From Saccharopolyspora phatthalungensis (lineage in GTDB: Bacteria; Actinomycetota; Actinomycetes; Mycobacteriales; Pseudonocardiaceae), in assembly GCF_014203395.1 (NCBI RefSeq), contig NZ_JACHIW010000001.1:496001-560000 (forward strand): DNA of 64,000 bases, written 5' to 3'. The notes below the pieces were generated by a model that saw nothing but the letters and a program-made list of their open reading frames with translations, made no database searches and had not been told where the DNA came from. The position numbers and the translations under genes are program-made. Within the stretch, counting starts at the first letter, position 1; the number at the start of each line of letters is the position of its first letter. Shown in pieces: positions 1 through 9,034 of the stretch.

Positions 1-146
1 GCGGCGTGACCGCTACGGTGGAGTTTCCGCCCGCAGGCACCCTCAGCGGCCTGGTGCGACGTGAGCTCAAGGGCGTCAAGACCGTGGCCCTGAAGACCCC
101 TGCCGACCTGGACAAGGTCGCCGACCTGCTTGGGAGCGACGCGTGA
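1..146 (+). CDS. fabD: Malonyl-CoA:ACP transacylase, C-terminal 47 residues (5' end outside window)
   Basis: An open frame from base 3 ends at TGA 144-146. The tail reads FPPAGTLSGLVRRELKGV and then LKTPADLDKVADLL, which resembles the C-terminus of actinobacterial FabD, the enzyme that loads malonyl groups onto ACP. It overlaps the next start (GTGA), and the following genes are fabH, acpP and fabF, the usual actinomycete order. The catalytic part lies upstream of the window, so identity rests on the tail and on context. Confidence 0.8.
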   Translation, partial: GVTATVEFPPAGTLSGLVRRELKGVKTVALKTPADLDKVADLLGSDA

Positions 147-1123
147 CCCGACCCCGCATTGCGCAGGTAGCCGCACCGGTCGGCACCAGGCTGCTGGGCT
201 TCGGCAGCACGCAGGGCAACCGAATCGTCACCAACGACGATCTCGCCAAGATCGTCGATACCAACGACGAGTGGATCCGGCAGCGCGTGGGCATCGTGCA
301 CCGCCGGCTCGGCGACGCCGAGCAGACCGTGGTCAGCATGGCCATCGAATCCGGTGCGAAGGCGATCGCCGACGCGGGCCTGGCACCGTCCGATGTGGAC
401 CAGGTGATCGTCGCCACCTGCACCATGCCGGGCAACATCCCGAACGCGGCGGCCCAGGTCGCCCACCAGATCGGCATCGAGGCCAAGAGCGCCTACGACC
501 TCAACGCCGCGTGCGCCGGGTTCGTCTACGCGCTGGCCGCGGCCTCCGATGCGGTGCGCGCCGGTTCGGCCCGGAACGTGCTGGTGATCGGCTCCGAGCG
601 GTTCCAGGAGTGGCTGGACTGGGAGGACCGCGCGAACTGCATCATCTTCGCCGACGGCGCCGGTGCCGCCGTGGTCGGTCCGGCCGACGAGCCGGAACTC
701 GGTCCCGGCGTGCTGGGCAGCGCCGGCGACCTGGCCGACGCGATCTGCCTGCGCGACAACAAATACATCCACCAGGAGGGCAAGTCGGTCTTCCGGTGGG
801 CGACCACCCAGATCTCCCCGGTGGCGGTCCGCGCGGTCGAGGCGGCCGGCCTCCAGCTGTCCGATGTGGACGTTCTGGTGCCGCACCAGGCGAATCTGCG
901 GATCGTCGACGCCATCGCCAAGAAGCTGCAGTCGCAGGGTGCCCGCGACGACCTCGTGGTCGCGCGTGACATCGTCTTCTCCGGCAACACGTCGTCGGCG
1001 TCCATCCCGCTGGCCATCGACCACATGCGGGCGGCGGGAGAGATCCCGAGCGGCGCCGTGATGCTGCTAGTGGGCTTCGGAGCCGGGCTGTCCTACGGGG
1101 CCCAGGTCGCCATCTGTCCCTGA
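143..1123 (+). CDS. fabH: 3-oxoacyl-ACP synthase III (KAS III)
   Basis: A 326-residue thiolase-fold enzyme that starts fatty-acid chains by condensing acyl-CoA with malonyl-ACP. The active-site Cys is in NAACAGFVYAL (about residue 120), the His in VPHQANLRIVD (about 250) and the Asn in FSGNTSSASIP (about 280), so the Cys-His-Asn triad is complete. Length is normal for the family. The GTG start overlaps the fabD stop by GTGA, indicating translational coupling. In actinomycetes this enzyme often prefers branched primers, but that cannot be read from the sequence. Confidence 0.95.
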   Translation: MTRPRIAQVAAPVGTRLLGFGSTQGNRIVTNDDLAKIVDTNDEWIRQRVGIVHRRLGDAEQTVVSMAIESGAKAIADAGLAPSDVDQVIVATCTMPGNIPNAAAQVAHQIGIEAKSAYDLNAACAGFVYALAAASDAVRAGSARNVLVIGSERFQEWLDWEDRANCIIFADGAGAAVVGPADEPELGPGVLGSAGDLADAICLRDNKYIHQEGKSVFRWATTQISPVAVRAVEAAGLQLSDVDVLVPHQANLRIVDAIAKKLQSQGARDDLVVARDIVFSGNTSSASIPLAIDHMRAAGEIPSGAVMLLVGFGAGLSYGAQVAICP

Positions 1124-1187
1124 ACCACCCAGCTGCCGCGGGCCATCGGCCCGCGGTGAGAACGCAAGAACGAGGAAGGAACTACCC

Positions 1188-1427
1188 GTGTCGAACGAGG
1201 AAATCACCACTGGTCTGGCCGCCATCGTCGAGGAGGTCGCCGGTGTCGACGCCGCCGACGTGACCATCGACAAGTCCTTCGTCGACGACCTGGACATCGA
1301 CTCGCTGTCCATGGTGGAGATCGCGGTGCAGGCGGAGGACAAGTTCGGGGTCAAGATCCCGGACGACGAGCTGGCCAACCTCAAGACCGTCGGTGACGCG
1401 GTGGACTACATCACCAAGAGCGCATGA
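1188..1427 (+). CDS. acpP: Acyl carrier protein
   Basis: A 79-residue acidic four-helix carrier protein. The phosphopantetheine attachment Ser is in DDLDIDSLSMVEI (DSL motif, about residue 41). The GTG start at 1188 has GAGGAAGGA 9 bases upstream. The 64-base gap after fabH may allow extra or separate expression of ACP. Its stop overlaps the fabF start (ATGA). It carries the growing acyl chain for FabH, FabF and the reductases. Confidence 0.96.
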   Translation: MSNEEITTGLAAIVEEVAGVDAADVTIDKSFVDDLDIDSLSMVEIAVQAEDKFGVKIPDDELANLKTVGDAVDYITKSA

Positions 1428-2668
1428 CTGTGGATGTCGTGATCACCGGGCTGGGGGCGACGACACCGCTGGGCGGTGACGTCGCATCCACCTGGGATGG
1501 GCTCATCAACGGCGCCACCGGCATCCGCCGGCTGGAGGCCGAGTGGGTGGACCGGTTCGACCTCCCCGCCAAGATCGGTGCCCCGCTGCTGGTGGACCCG
1601 AGCGAGGTGCTGCCCCGTGTGCAGCTGCGGCGGATGGACCGGTGCGAGGCGATCGCCGTGATCGCCGCGCGCGAGGCATGGGCGGACGCCGGGTTCGAGC
1701 TGCCCACCGACGACACCGAATCGGTCGACCCCGACCGGCTCGGGGTGTCGCTGGGCACCGGCATCGGCGGGCCGCTGACCCTGCTCCAGCAGGATGACCT
1801 GCTGGAGTCCGGCGGGCTGCGCAAGGTCTCGCCGCTGACCGTGCCGATGCTGATGCCCAACGGCCCGGCGGCGATGGTCAGCCTGGACGTGCGGGCCCGC
1901 GCCGGGGTGCACTCCCCCGCGTCGGCGTGCGCTTCGGGCGCCGAGGGCCTGGCCAAGGGCTGGGACATGATCCGGCAGGGCCTGGCCGACGTGGTGGTGG
2001 CCGGTGGTGCGGAGGCCTGCATCCACCCGATCACCATCGCCGGTTTCGCCCAGGCCCGGACCCTGAGCACCCGCAACGACGATCCGGATCGGGCCTCCCG
2101 CCCGTTCGACGTCGAACGCGACGGGTTCGTGATGGGCGAAGGCGCCGGGGTCGTCATCCTGGAAAGCGCGGAGCACGCCAAGGCGCGCGGCGCGCGGATC
2201 TACGGCCGGCTGGCGGGTGTGGGCATCACCTCCGACGCCTACCACATCACGGGCAGCCACCCGGACGGCGCGGGTCAGGTCAGGGCGATGCAGCGGGCGC
2301 TGCACACCGCGGACCTGCAGCCGTCGGACATCGGGCACATCAACGCGCACGCGACGTCCACCGTCGTCGGCGATGTGGGCGAGGCGAACTCGGTGCGCAA
2401 GGTGCTGGGCGACAGCGCGGTGGTCACCGCGCCGAAGGGGTCGCTGGGCCACCTGGTCGGCGGGGCCGGCGCGGTGGAGAGCATCATGACGATCCTCTCG
2501 CTGCAGCAAGGCATCATTCCGGCGACCCGCAACCTGGAAACGATCGACCCGAAGGTCGAGCTGGACGTGGTGGCCGACAAGCCGCGGCACGTCGAGCAGA
2601 CCGCAGCCATCAACAACGCCTTCGGCTTCGGTGGGCATAACGTCGCGCTCGCCTTCGCTAGGGCATGA
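1424..2668 (+). CDS. fabF: 3-oxoacyl-ACP synthase II (KAS II)
   Basis: A 414-residue elongating condensing enzyme. The catalytic Cys lies in SACASGAEGLAKG (about residue 170) and the two His in NAHATSTVVGD (about 310) and GSLGHLVGGAGAVE (about 345). The C-terminal NNAFGFGGHNV motif is present. It overlaps acpP by ATGA and is the last gene before a strong hairpin, so it probably ends the fabD-fabH-acpP-fabF operon. It is the counterpart of mycobacterial KasA/KasB; which chain length it prefers is not visible. Confidence 0.95.
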   Translation: MTVDVVITGLGATTPLGGDVASTWDGLINGATGIRRLEAEWVDRFDLPAKIGAPLLVDPSEVLPRVQLRRMDRCEAIAVIAAREAWADAGFELPTDDTESVDPDRLGVSLGTGIGGPLTLLQQDDLLESGGLRKVSPLTVPMLMPNGPAAMVSLDVRARAGVHSPASACASGAEGLAKGWDMIRQGLADVVVAGGAEACIHPITIAGFAQARTLSTRNDDPDRASRPFDVERDGFVMGEGAGVVILESAEHAKARGARIYGRLAGVGITSDAYHITGSHPDGAGQVRAMQRALHTADLQPSDIGHINAHATSTVVGDVGEANSVRKVLGDSAVVTAPKGSLGHLVGGAGAVESIMTILSLQQGIIPATRNLETIDPKVELDVVADKPRHVEQTAAINNAFGFGGHNVALAFARA

Positions 2669-2680
2669 CCGCCGCCGCAC

Positions 2681-2713
2681 AAGGACGGGCTGAGCGTCAT
2701 TCAGCCCGTCCTT
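2681..2713 (+). terminator. Hairpin terminator after fabF
   Basis: A perfect 13-bp stem (AAGGACGGGCTGA pairing with TCAGCCCGTCCTT) around a 7-base loop begins 12 bases after the fabF stop. There is no long T run, as is common in actinomycetes. It separates the FAS operon from accD6. Confidence 0.85.
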
Positions 2714-2814
2714 AAGCGCTTTGCGATATGACAGCCGCGCACGGCGGTCGACCAGCGCGGCACTGATTTCGTCGTTCCGGCGGCCTTCCCGACACCGAAC
2801 TTCCGGAGGAACCG

Positions 2815-4263
2815 ATGACCGTCATGGCCACCCGGGCGGAAAGTGAGCAGGCACAACGGGATCCGCGCGATCCCGAGGTGCGGCTGGACCAACTGCTCGA
2901 CCCGGAGTCGATCGAGCCGCTGCACTCCCGCGACACCAGCGGGATGTACGCGGTGCGCGGTCGCATCGACGGCACGAAGGTGATCGTCTATTGCAGCGAC
3001 GCCACCAAGATGGGCGGTGCGCTCGGCTCCGCGGGATGTGGCCACATCGTGGACGCCATCGACATGGCGGTGCGCGAACGCTGCCCCGTGATCGGTGTGT
3101 GGCACTCCGGCGGCGCCCGCATCCCCGAGGGCGTGGAGTCGCTGGACGGCATGGGCCAGATGTTCGCGGCGATGATCCGCGCTTCCGGCCGAGTGCCGCA
3201 GATCTCCGTGGTGGTGGGCCCGGCCGCCGGTGGCGCGGCCTACGGCCCGGCGCTGACCGACGTGGTCATCATGTCCCCGGCCGGCCGGGTATTCGTCACC
3301 GGTCCCGATGTCGTCCGCAGCGTCACCGGTGAGCAGATCGACCAGGAGGGCCTTGGCGGTGTCGAGGCGCATGGCGCGAAGTCCGGCGTGGTGCACGTGG
3401 TCGCCGACGACGAGTCCGACGCCTACGTGCGGGCGCGGCGGCTGACCGGGCTGTTCGCCAAGCCGGGCCTGTTCGATCTGCGCTCGGTGCAGGAAGACAA
3501 CGACCTGCGCGCGCTGCTGCCGGACCGCCCGCAGCGCGCCTATGACATCAAGCCGGTGATCCGCGGCATCCTCGATAAAAAGGACGACGGAGCGGGCAAC
3601 GTTTCGGCGGACTTCGAGGAACTGCAGGCCAAGTGGGCGCCGAACATCGTGGTCGGCATCGGTCGGCTCGGCGGGCGCAGCATCGGCGTGATCGCCAACA
3701 ACCCGCTGCGCAAGGGCGGCTGCCTGGACTCGCTGTCGGCGGAGAAGGCCGCCCGATTCGTGCGGATGTGCGACTCGTTCGGGGTGCCGCTGCTGGTGCT
3801 GGTCGACGTGCCCGGCTACCTGCCCGGCGTCGGCCAGGAATGGGGCGGCGTGGTGCGCCGCGGCGCGAAGCTGCTGCACGCCTTCGGCGAGGCCGTGGTG
3901 CCGCGGGTGACGCTGGTGACTCGCAAGTCCTACGGCGGCGCCTACATCGCGATGAATGCCCGCTCGCTGGGTGCGACCACCGTGTTCGCCTGGCCGGAGG
4001 CCGAGGTCGCGGTGATGGGCGCCAAGGCCGCGGTCGGCATCCTGCACCGCAAGACGCTGGCCGCCGCGCCCGAGGAGGAGCGCGAGGCATTGCAGGCAAA
4101 GCTCACCGAGGAACACGAGCGGGTGGCGGGCGGAGTCGGCCGGGCGATGTCGATCGGCGTGGTCGACGAGGTCATCGACCCGAAGACCACCCGCCGCCGG
4201 ATTGCCGAAGCGCTCGCCGCCGCCCCCGCGGGCCGCGGTGCGCACGGCAACATCCCGTTGTGA
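2815..4263 (+). CDS. accD6: Acyl-CoA carboxylase carboxyltransferase (beta) subunit, AccD6-like
   Basis: A 482-residue carboxyltransferase that moves CO2 from biotin to acetyl-CoA or propionyl-CoA, supplying extender units for fatty-acid synthesis. The acyl-CoA pocket glycines are seen in GSAGCGHIVDAI, the N-terminal oxyanion region in HSGGARIPEGV and VVVGPAAGGAAYGPAL, and the biotin-side motifs in GYLPGVGQEWGG and KSYGGAYIAMN. ATG 2815 follows GGAGGA by 7 bases. Position right after the FAS-II genes matches mycobacterial accD6 rather than the propionyl-CoA carboxylase pccB loci. Acetyl- versus propionyl-CoA preference is not resolved. Confidence 0.88.
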   Translation: MTVMATRAESEQAQRDPRDPEVRLDQLLDPESIEPLHSRDTSGMYAVRGRIDGTKVIVYCSDATKMGGALGSAGCGHIVDAIDMAVRERCPVIGVWHSGGARIPEGVESLDGMGQMFAAMIRASGRVPQISVVVGPAAGGAAYGPALTDVVIMSPAGRVFVTGPDVVRSVTGEQIDQEGLGGVEAHGAKSGVVHVVADDESDAYVRARRLTGLFAKPGLFDLRSVQEDNDLRALLPDRPQRAYDIKPVIRGILDKKDDGAGNVSADFEELQAKWAPNIVVGIGRLGGRSIGVIANNPLRKGGCLDSLSAEKAARFVRMCDSFGVPLLVLVDVPGYLPGVGQEWGGVVRRGAKLLHAFGEAVVPRVTLVTRKSYGGAYIAMNARSLGATTVFAWPEAEVAVMGAKAAVGILHRKTLAAAPEEEREALQAKLTEEHERVAGGVGRAMSIGVVDEVIDPKTTRRRIAEALAAAPAGRGAHGNIPL

Positions 4264-4305
4264 TCCGCTGAGGGGCCCGCGCAGCAGCTTGGCGTTTTCG
4301 CGCGC

Positions 4306-4884
4306 TCATTGCTGGCAGCGGCGGAACAGGGCGCTGTTGGGCAGTTTGCTGGTGTCCAACCGCAATCCGTTGCCCGTCTCCGGGTCCACCACCACCGGGT
4401 ACGCCACGTTCCAGGTCACGCACGTCTCTGGAAGCTCCGGCGGCGCGTCTTCCTTGGCCTGATTGCTCCGGAAGGTCAGCAGCACCAGCAGGGACTTGTC
4501 CGGTGCCGGGTCGATCCGCTGCACGGTCCAGTCGAAGTCCCGGGTGGTGCCGTAGTTGTCGAACCACTTCTCCCTCGGCAGTTCCCGCCACTTGGCGGGG
4601 ACCACTGTGGACTTCCAGAGGTCGTAGCTCTTCATGTTGATCGACCTGAAGTGGTCGTCCAGCAGCAGTTGCACGGTCTGGCGATCGGGGTGCGCAGCGG
4701 CGTCCGGGGTGTAGATGATGCCCAGCGCGGACTTGACCGTCTGGACCGCGGGAGGCGATGTCTGGTCCAGCGGTTGCGACGACGGGTCGCGGTAGACGTA
4801 CTGGGCCAGCAGCATCCCGCCGCCCGCCGCGCCGAGCAGCACGACGATGGCGAGCGGAAGACCCCATTTCAGCCAAGAACGCAC
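4306..4884 (-). CDS. Membrane-anchored protein of unknown function
   Basis: A 192-residue protein with one hydrophobic segment at about residues 6-28 (LPLAIVVLLGAAGGGMLL) preceded by Arg and Lys, so it is probably anchored by an uncleaved signal with the rest outside. The outer part is hydrophilic with two Cys (in ETCVTWN and the C-terminal RRCQQ) that could form a disulfide. I do not recognise a family. It is convergent with accD6 and lies just downstream of the DUF3145 gene on the same strand. Confidence 0.65.
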   Translation of the reverse strand: MRSWLKWGLPLAIVVLLGAAGGGMLLAQYVYRDPSSQPLDQTSPPAVQTVKSALGIIYTPDAAAHPDRQTVQLLLDDHFRSINMKSYDLWKSTVVPAKWRELPREKWFDNYGTTRDFDWTVQRIDPAPDKSLLVLLTFRSNQAKEDAPPELPETCVTWNVAYPVVVDPETGNGLRLDTSKLPNSALFRRCQQ

Positions 4885-4990
4885 GATCGCAGCCTTTCAC
4901 ACCCCGAACGGCGTCGGCAGGCGTTTCGGGAGAAAGGCCCCGTGGCGGCCGTTCCGGCGAGTACCGGGAACACCGCTCACGAAACGAGCC

Positions 4991-5506
4991 TCAGCCCACC
5001 CGGTGCAGCCAGGTCACCGGGGCACCGTCGCCCGCGCGGCGGAAAGGTTCGAGGGCGTCGTCCCAGGCCGCGCCGAGCAACTGATCGACTCGGTGGCCGA
5101 AGGCCTCCGGCCCCTTGGCGTTGGCCGCCAGCGTCCGCAACTGGTCCTCGCTGACCATGATGTCGCCGTTGGCGCTGGTGCTGGCCCGCCACAGGCCCAG
5201 TCCGGGCGCATGGCAGAACCGCTGACCGTCCACCCCGGGACTGGGATCTTCGGTGATCTCGAAGCGCAGCATGGGCCACGCGCGCAGCGCGGTGACCAAG
5301 TGCGCGCCGGTGCCCGGCTCGCCGGACCAGTTGCACTCCGCGCGGAGTTGCCCTGGGGCTGCCGGTTGGGCCGTCCAGCGGAGTTCCGTCCGAATGCCGA
5401 GTGCGCCAGAGATCGCCCACTCGACGTGCGGGCAGACCGCAGACGGCGACGAGTGGACGTAGACCACACCAGAGGTGAGGCCACGGTCACTGCCACGGGT
5501 GCTCAC
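4991..5506 (-). CDS. DUF3145 family protein
   Basis: A 171-residue soluble protein beginning with a GTG codon. The segment GVVYVHSSPSAVCPHVEWA near the N-terminus and ITEDPSPGVDGQRFCHAPGLG in the middle are typical of the actinobacterial DUF3145 family as I recall it; function is unknown. It is often found near the FAS/AccD6 region in actinomycetes, as here, but no mechanistic link is known to me. Confidence 0.75.
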   Translation of the reverse strand: MSTRGSDRGLTSGVVYVHSSPSAVCPHVEWAISGALGIRTELRWTAQPAAPGQLRAECNWSGEPGTGAHLVTALRAWPMLRFEITEDPSPGVDGQRFCHAPGLGLWRASTSANGDIMVSEDQLRTLAANAKGPEAFGHRVDQLLGAAWDDALEPFRRAGDGAPVTWLHRVG

Positions 5507-5928
5507 TGCTGACCTCCGCTGTTCGACGAGGGACGTCTTCCCCTACGACCTCGCGTACTTGGCGATCAACAGGTGCCGCGCCATTCTGCATTGCGAATAG
5601 AGAGGTCCGCCACCAGAACGTCGCCATGCTCCGCGCCCCGGCGCAGGCGGTCCGTCGTCTGGGGTGTCGGGCACCGACTGCTCCGAATAGCGGAAAATCG
5701 CAGTTCCGGGGCGTCGTCACGGGCCTTCCGCGTCCCTCGAATGCACCAGCGAGAGGGCAGCAGACGAGTGGGGGATACCACTCGAACGGACGAAAGCTGG
5801 AATCTCGCGACAATGCTTGACCACCGCGACTAACGTCTCTGCTCGAACATGTGAGTGATCGCCCGACGCGACCAGGTCGAAGCCGACCACGCCGGGCGTG
5901 CGGTGCCCGCCGGATCTTGGAGGCCGTC
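5507..5928. other. Intergenic region between divergent genes
   Basis: About 420 bases with no convincing coding sequence. It must contain the promoters of the DUF3145 gene (left) and the 5929 gene (right). I see no clear repeats or RNA structure. Confidence 0.5.
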
Positions 5929-7182
5929 ATGCGACTGATGCGGCTCGGCGCGGAACCGACCCGGGTCGGCGCCGACATCCGGGCGGCCATTTCCGCGTGG
6001 GGTGCCGGCTGCTCGGTGCTCGGTGGGGTCACCGCGTTCGGTTGCCGCCCACCAGGCAGCCCGCGGCCCCTGGATGCCGTGATCGTGCTGCCGCGCGGGG
6101 TGATCGTGGTGCTCGGGATCGACCTCCCCCAGCCCGCGCTGCGGGTCGACGCGCCGCTGCAGACCCCGTGGACGATCGACGGCTGGCCGATGGTACGCAC
6201 CGAGGGCGCGGTCAACCCCGGGCTGGAGGGCCTCGAATCCGCCGCCGCGCTGGCCCGCAGCCTGCAGTCGCGCGGGCTGGAGCCGCTGCCAGTGGCCGCG
6301 ATCGTGGTGGTCGGCCCGTACGCCGGGCAGGTCATTCAGCCCACCACCGACCTGCACCGGGGTGTGCGGGTGGTTTCGCCGAGCACGACCACCATCCTCG
6401 CGGCCGCCCGCGAACTGGCGACCTACGAATTCCCATGCCCGGTCGAACCCGCGTTGCGGCTGGTGCAGGTGCTCGACGAGACCTGCGAGCTGAGCCTCGC
6501 CGACTTGGCCGAGGAGGGCTTCCCGGAATCGGCGGCCACGGATCTGGCGACCGCGGACACCGTGCTCCTCCCGAAATACACCGAGCAATCCGCCATGGCA
6601 GCGCCGCTATGGCGCCTACCCCCGCGCATCAAGCTGATCGCGGCGGTAGCCGCGTTGCTGCTGATCTGCGGCGTCGTCGGGATGTGGTTGACGCTCGGTC
6701 GGCCGACCACCGGCCCAGCACCGCAGCCCGCGCCGACCCAGCGGATCGACGGCGTCGAGTTCACGCAGATGGTCGCCGCGCGCGATGCCTCGTGCGCCCG
6801 GCACTCCTTCGGAGACGTGCAGCGCTGGTTCCAGCAGCAGCCGTGCCGGAGCCTGACCCGCGCGGTGTTCGACACCCAGGTCTCGGGTCGGCCCGCCGCC
6901 GTCTCGATCGCCATCGTCGAGGTGCCCGACCAGCAGGCGGCGAGCGAATTGCGGGAACTGGCCGATGCCGCCGGCACCGGCGGCGTCACCGATCTGATCG
7001 CCGAGGGCAAGGGCTGGCCGGGCGGCCCGGACGGGTTCGACAACTCGGCGCAGGCCGTGCAGCGGACCGGCAACCAGGTGCGCATAGTGCAAACCGTGTG
7101 GCGGCACCGGTCTTCCGCTCCGGACGATGTGGGGCTTCGTGCGCTGGCCGAGCACGGTCTCCGCCTGACACCCCAGTCGTGA
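5929..7182 (+). CDS. Single-pass membrane protein with N-terminal cytosolic domain, unknown function
   Basis: A protein of 417 residues from ATG 5929, chosen because GGAGG lies 5 bases upstream; an in-frame start at 5851 would add 26 Arg-rich residues with no ribosome site. Residues 1-210 form a soluble alpha/beta domain with hydrophobic strands (LDAVIVLPRGVIVVLGIDL, VAAIVVVGPY) that faintly recalls NERD nuclease-related domains; no catalytic set is evident. A transmembrane helix (LIAAVAALLLICGVVGMWL) at about 225-245 precedes a roughly 165-residue outer domain with a Cys pair. Function unknown. Confidence 0.65.
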   Translation: MRLMRLGAEPTRVGADIRAAISAWGAGCSVLGGVTAFGCRPPGSPRPLDAVIVLPRGVIVVLGIDLPQPALRVDAPLQTPWTIDGWPMVRTEGAVNPGLEGLESAAALARSLQSRGLEPLPVAAIVVVGPYAGQVIQPTTDLHRGVRVVSPSTTTILAAARELATYEFPCPVEPALRLVQVLDETCELSLADLAEEGFPESAATDLATADTVLLPKYTEQSAMAAPLWRLPPRIKLIAAVAALLLICGVVGMWLTLGRPTTGPAPQPAPTQRIDGVEFTQMVAARDASCARHSFGDVQRWFQQQPCRSLTRAVFDTQVSGRPAAVSIAIVEVPDQQAASELRELADAAGTGGVTDLIAEGKGWPGGPDGFDNSAQAVQRTGNQVRIVQTVWRHRSSAPDDVGLRALAEHGLRLTPQS

Positions 7183-7212
7183 CGCACCACCGTCGGAGCG
7201 GGCATGGGACGG

Positions 7213-7899
7213 TCATGGCCCCTGGTCACGGCCTTGGGACCAACCGTCTCGATCCGGTGCGCCCGGGGTATCCGGAGTGTTCCGGGCGAGGATCCGCGGG
7301 GCCTTGGTCACATAGGGATTTCCCAGCCGGGTAAGGAAGAAGGCCGGGGCGAACAGCGGCACCACGGCGGACAGCGCCGCCGCGGTGACGCCCGCCCGCA
7401 CTACGTCGCGAGGTAACAGGGTGGTTCGGCGGTCGACGAACCGGCAGTTGGTGAGCGCCGCCGCCAGCCACAGCACGAACACGAAGCCAACCAAGGTCAC
7501 CACCGCCAGCAGGACTGCGGGCTGGTAGCCGAGCCGCTCCGACCCGAGCATCACCGCGACCCAGCCGAGCAGAGCCGGCAACTGGCCGCGCTCGGTGGTG
7601 GCGGCCCACAGCAGCCCACCCAGCAAGGCGAACCCGCCGCCGCTGTTCTGCCAGGTCTCGGTGAGCCGTTCGGCCCAGCTACCGCCGGTGAGCCCGAGCC
7701 GGGCCGCGAGCTGGCCGAGCACGCCCAGCGCGGTCGGCCCGTCCTGCGGCGTGAGGAACTGGCCCATGATCCAGGCCAAGGTCCACAGCGAAACCCCGAA
7801 CGCGAGGACCTGCTGCCATCTCGGCCGGTTCAGCGCGGCCCGGTACAGCCGCGCCAGCTCCCCTCGTTGTGCCCGCACGTGCACCCCTGTCCTCGGCAT
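7213..7899 (-). CDS. Multi-pass membrane protein, unknown function
   Basis: From ATG 7899 (228 residues) the protein has about four hydrophobic segments, including FGVSLWTLAWIMGQFL, LPALLGWVAVMLG, VVTLVGFVFVLWLAAAL and VVPLFAPAFFLTRLG. Longer in-frame starts would add a Pro/Arg-rich stretch antisense to the next gene and are unlikely; a GTG 21 bases further in is also possible. It lies downstream of the sigma factor/7988 pair on the same strand and may share its transcript. No family recognised. Confidence 0.6.
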   Translation of the reverse strand: MPRTGVHVRAQRGELARLYRAALNRPRWQQVLAFGVSLWTLAWIMGQFLTPQDGPTALGVLGQLAARLGLTGGSWAERLTETWQNSGGGFALLGGLLWAATTERGQLPALLGWVAVMLGSERLGYQPAVLLAVVTLVGFVFVLWLAAALTNCRFVDRRTTLLPRDVVRAGVTAAALSAVVPLFAPAFFLTRLGNPYVTKAPRILARNTPDTPGAPDRDGWSQGRDQGP

Positions 7900-7987
7900 C
7901 GGAAAGCCGCTACCGATCGTCCGGGCGTTGCGGCGGGCAGGCCCGGCATTGGTCGGATCAGGGGCGTGTCCGCACTGCGGAGCGTGA

Positions 7988-9034
7988 TCAGCTCCAGAAC
8001 GTGCTGGGGCCCGGCGTGCAGACTCCTCCGGTGGTGCAAGCCGGCGGGATCGGGCGGATCGCGGAACCGTCCACGAGCCACTGGCCCCGCCCGTCAGAGG
8101 ACACCAGGAAGCGCCCCAGCGAATCCGTGGACAACCGTGTCCCAACCGCAGTCAGCGGCGGCGTGCGGAACGGCACTCCGGCCCCGATCTTCCGGCCGCT
8201 GTCGGCCGCGTACGTGGCCACCCGGGCCTGCTCGCCGCCGCAGTCCACGGGTTGCAGCGCCGCGACATCTCTTCCGGACCAGGCGATCGCCACTGGTCCG
8301 CAGCTCGCCTCCGGCACCGCCTCGACGTGCCCTGCCAGCGAGTTGGCGTCGGGCGCGAGCAACAGCACCAGGGACCGTCGGCTGTCATGCCGCCCGGCCA
8401 GCACCGCAAGCCGACCGTCGCCGGCCAACGCCAGATCGTTCACCCGCAGCTCGGGCGGAATCGCGATCCGCTGCTGCGGCGTTTGCTGCTGCATTGCGTG
8501 CACAACCACGACGTCGTTCCCGTCGAGGTAGGCGATGCGTCCGCCGCCGGCGGCCAGCAACCGGCCGTCGCCGACGTTGCCGGGCAGCACCTGCTGCCCG
8601 CCGCCCAGCGTCACCTCGACGACCCGACGTCCGGCCGCGGTCGACACCAACGTGTAAACCCGGTCCCCATCGGTGGCCAGGACCTTGGTGTCGGCACCGT
8701 TAACGCGGGCGACCGCCTGGTTCTGCCGACCGGACAACACGTCAAAGGACGTAATCACGCCTGGTTCGGGAGCGGCGAGGTAGCTGTCCGGCCGGACGCT
8801 GACCGGTTCGGGCGCCTGCTGGCCGGGCAGGCGTGGCATCGCCACCACGAAAGCCGCTGCCGCGACGGCGGCCGCGCCGGCCACGGCGAGCAACGGACGC
8901 CACGGCGATCTTCGCTGCCGCGCGTTGGCGAGCAGCCTCGGCAGCGCGTCGGGTCTGGGTTCGACGTCCTCGACCAATCTGTGCAGCTGCGTGCGCAGCA
9001 GGTCGACCTCCCTAGTTCTGTTCCCGTCCTTCAC
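7988..9034 (-). CDS. Membrane-anchored protein coupled to the SigE-family sigma factor (possible sigma regulator)
   Basis: A 348-residue protein starting at GTG 9034, overlapping the sigma-factor stop by GTGA. A 45-residue cytosolic N-terminus is followed by one helix (LLAVAGAAAVAAAAFVVAM) and a roughly 270-residue outer domain rich in short beta repeats (VYTLVSTAAGRR, RIAYLDGNDVVVV, LAVLAGRHDSRRS), suggesting a beta-propeller-like fold. No zinc anti-sigma HxxxCxxC motif is visible. Gene coupling and topology suggest it may sense the envelope and control the sigma factor; this is inference from context. Confidence 0.72.
   Translation of the reverse strand: MKDGNRTREVDLLRTQLHRLVEDVEPRPDALPRLLANARQRRSPWRPLLAVAGAAAVAAAAFVVAMPRLPGQQAPEPVSVRPDSYLAAPEPGVITSFDVLSGRQNQAVARVNGADTKVLATDGDRVYTLVSTAAGRRVVEVTLGGGQQVLPGNVGDGRLLAAGGGRIAYLDGNDVVVVHAMQQQTPQQRIAIPPELRVNDLALAGDGRLAVLAGRHDSRRSLVLLLAPDANSLAGHVEAVPEASCGPVAIAWSGRDVAALQPVDCGGEQARVATYAADSGRKIGAGVPFRTPPLTAVGTRLSTDSLGRFLVSSDGRGQWLVDGSAIRPIPPACTTGGVCTPGPSTFWS

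Noticed and set aside
1406..4245. Long minus-strand reading frames opposite fabF and accD6 (424 and 514 codons)
   Set aside because: They are antisense to clearly conserved genes and have His/Arg/Gly-rich composition typical of shadow frames in GC-rich DNA.
5851..5928. Earlier start for the 5929 gene
   Set aside because: No ribosome site before 5851 and the added residues are Arg-rich without conservation, while GGAGG sits before 5929.
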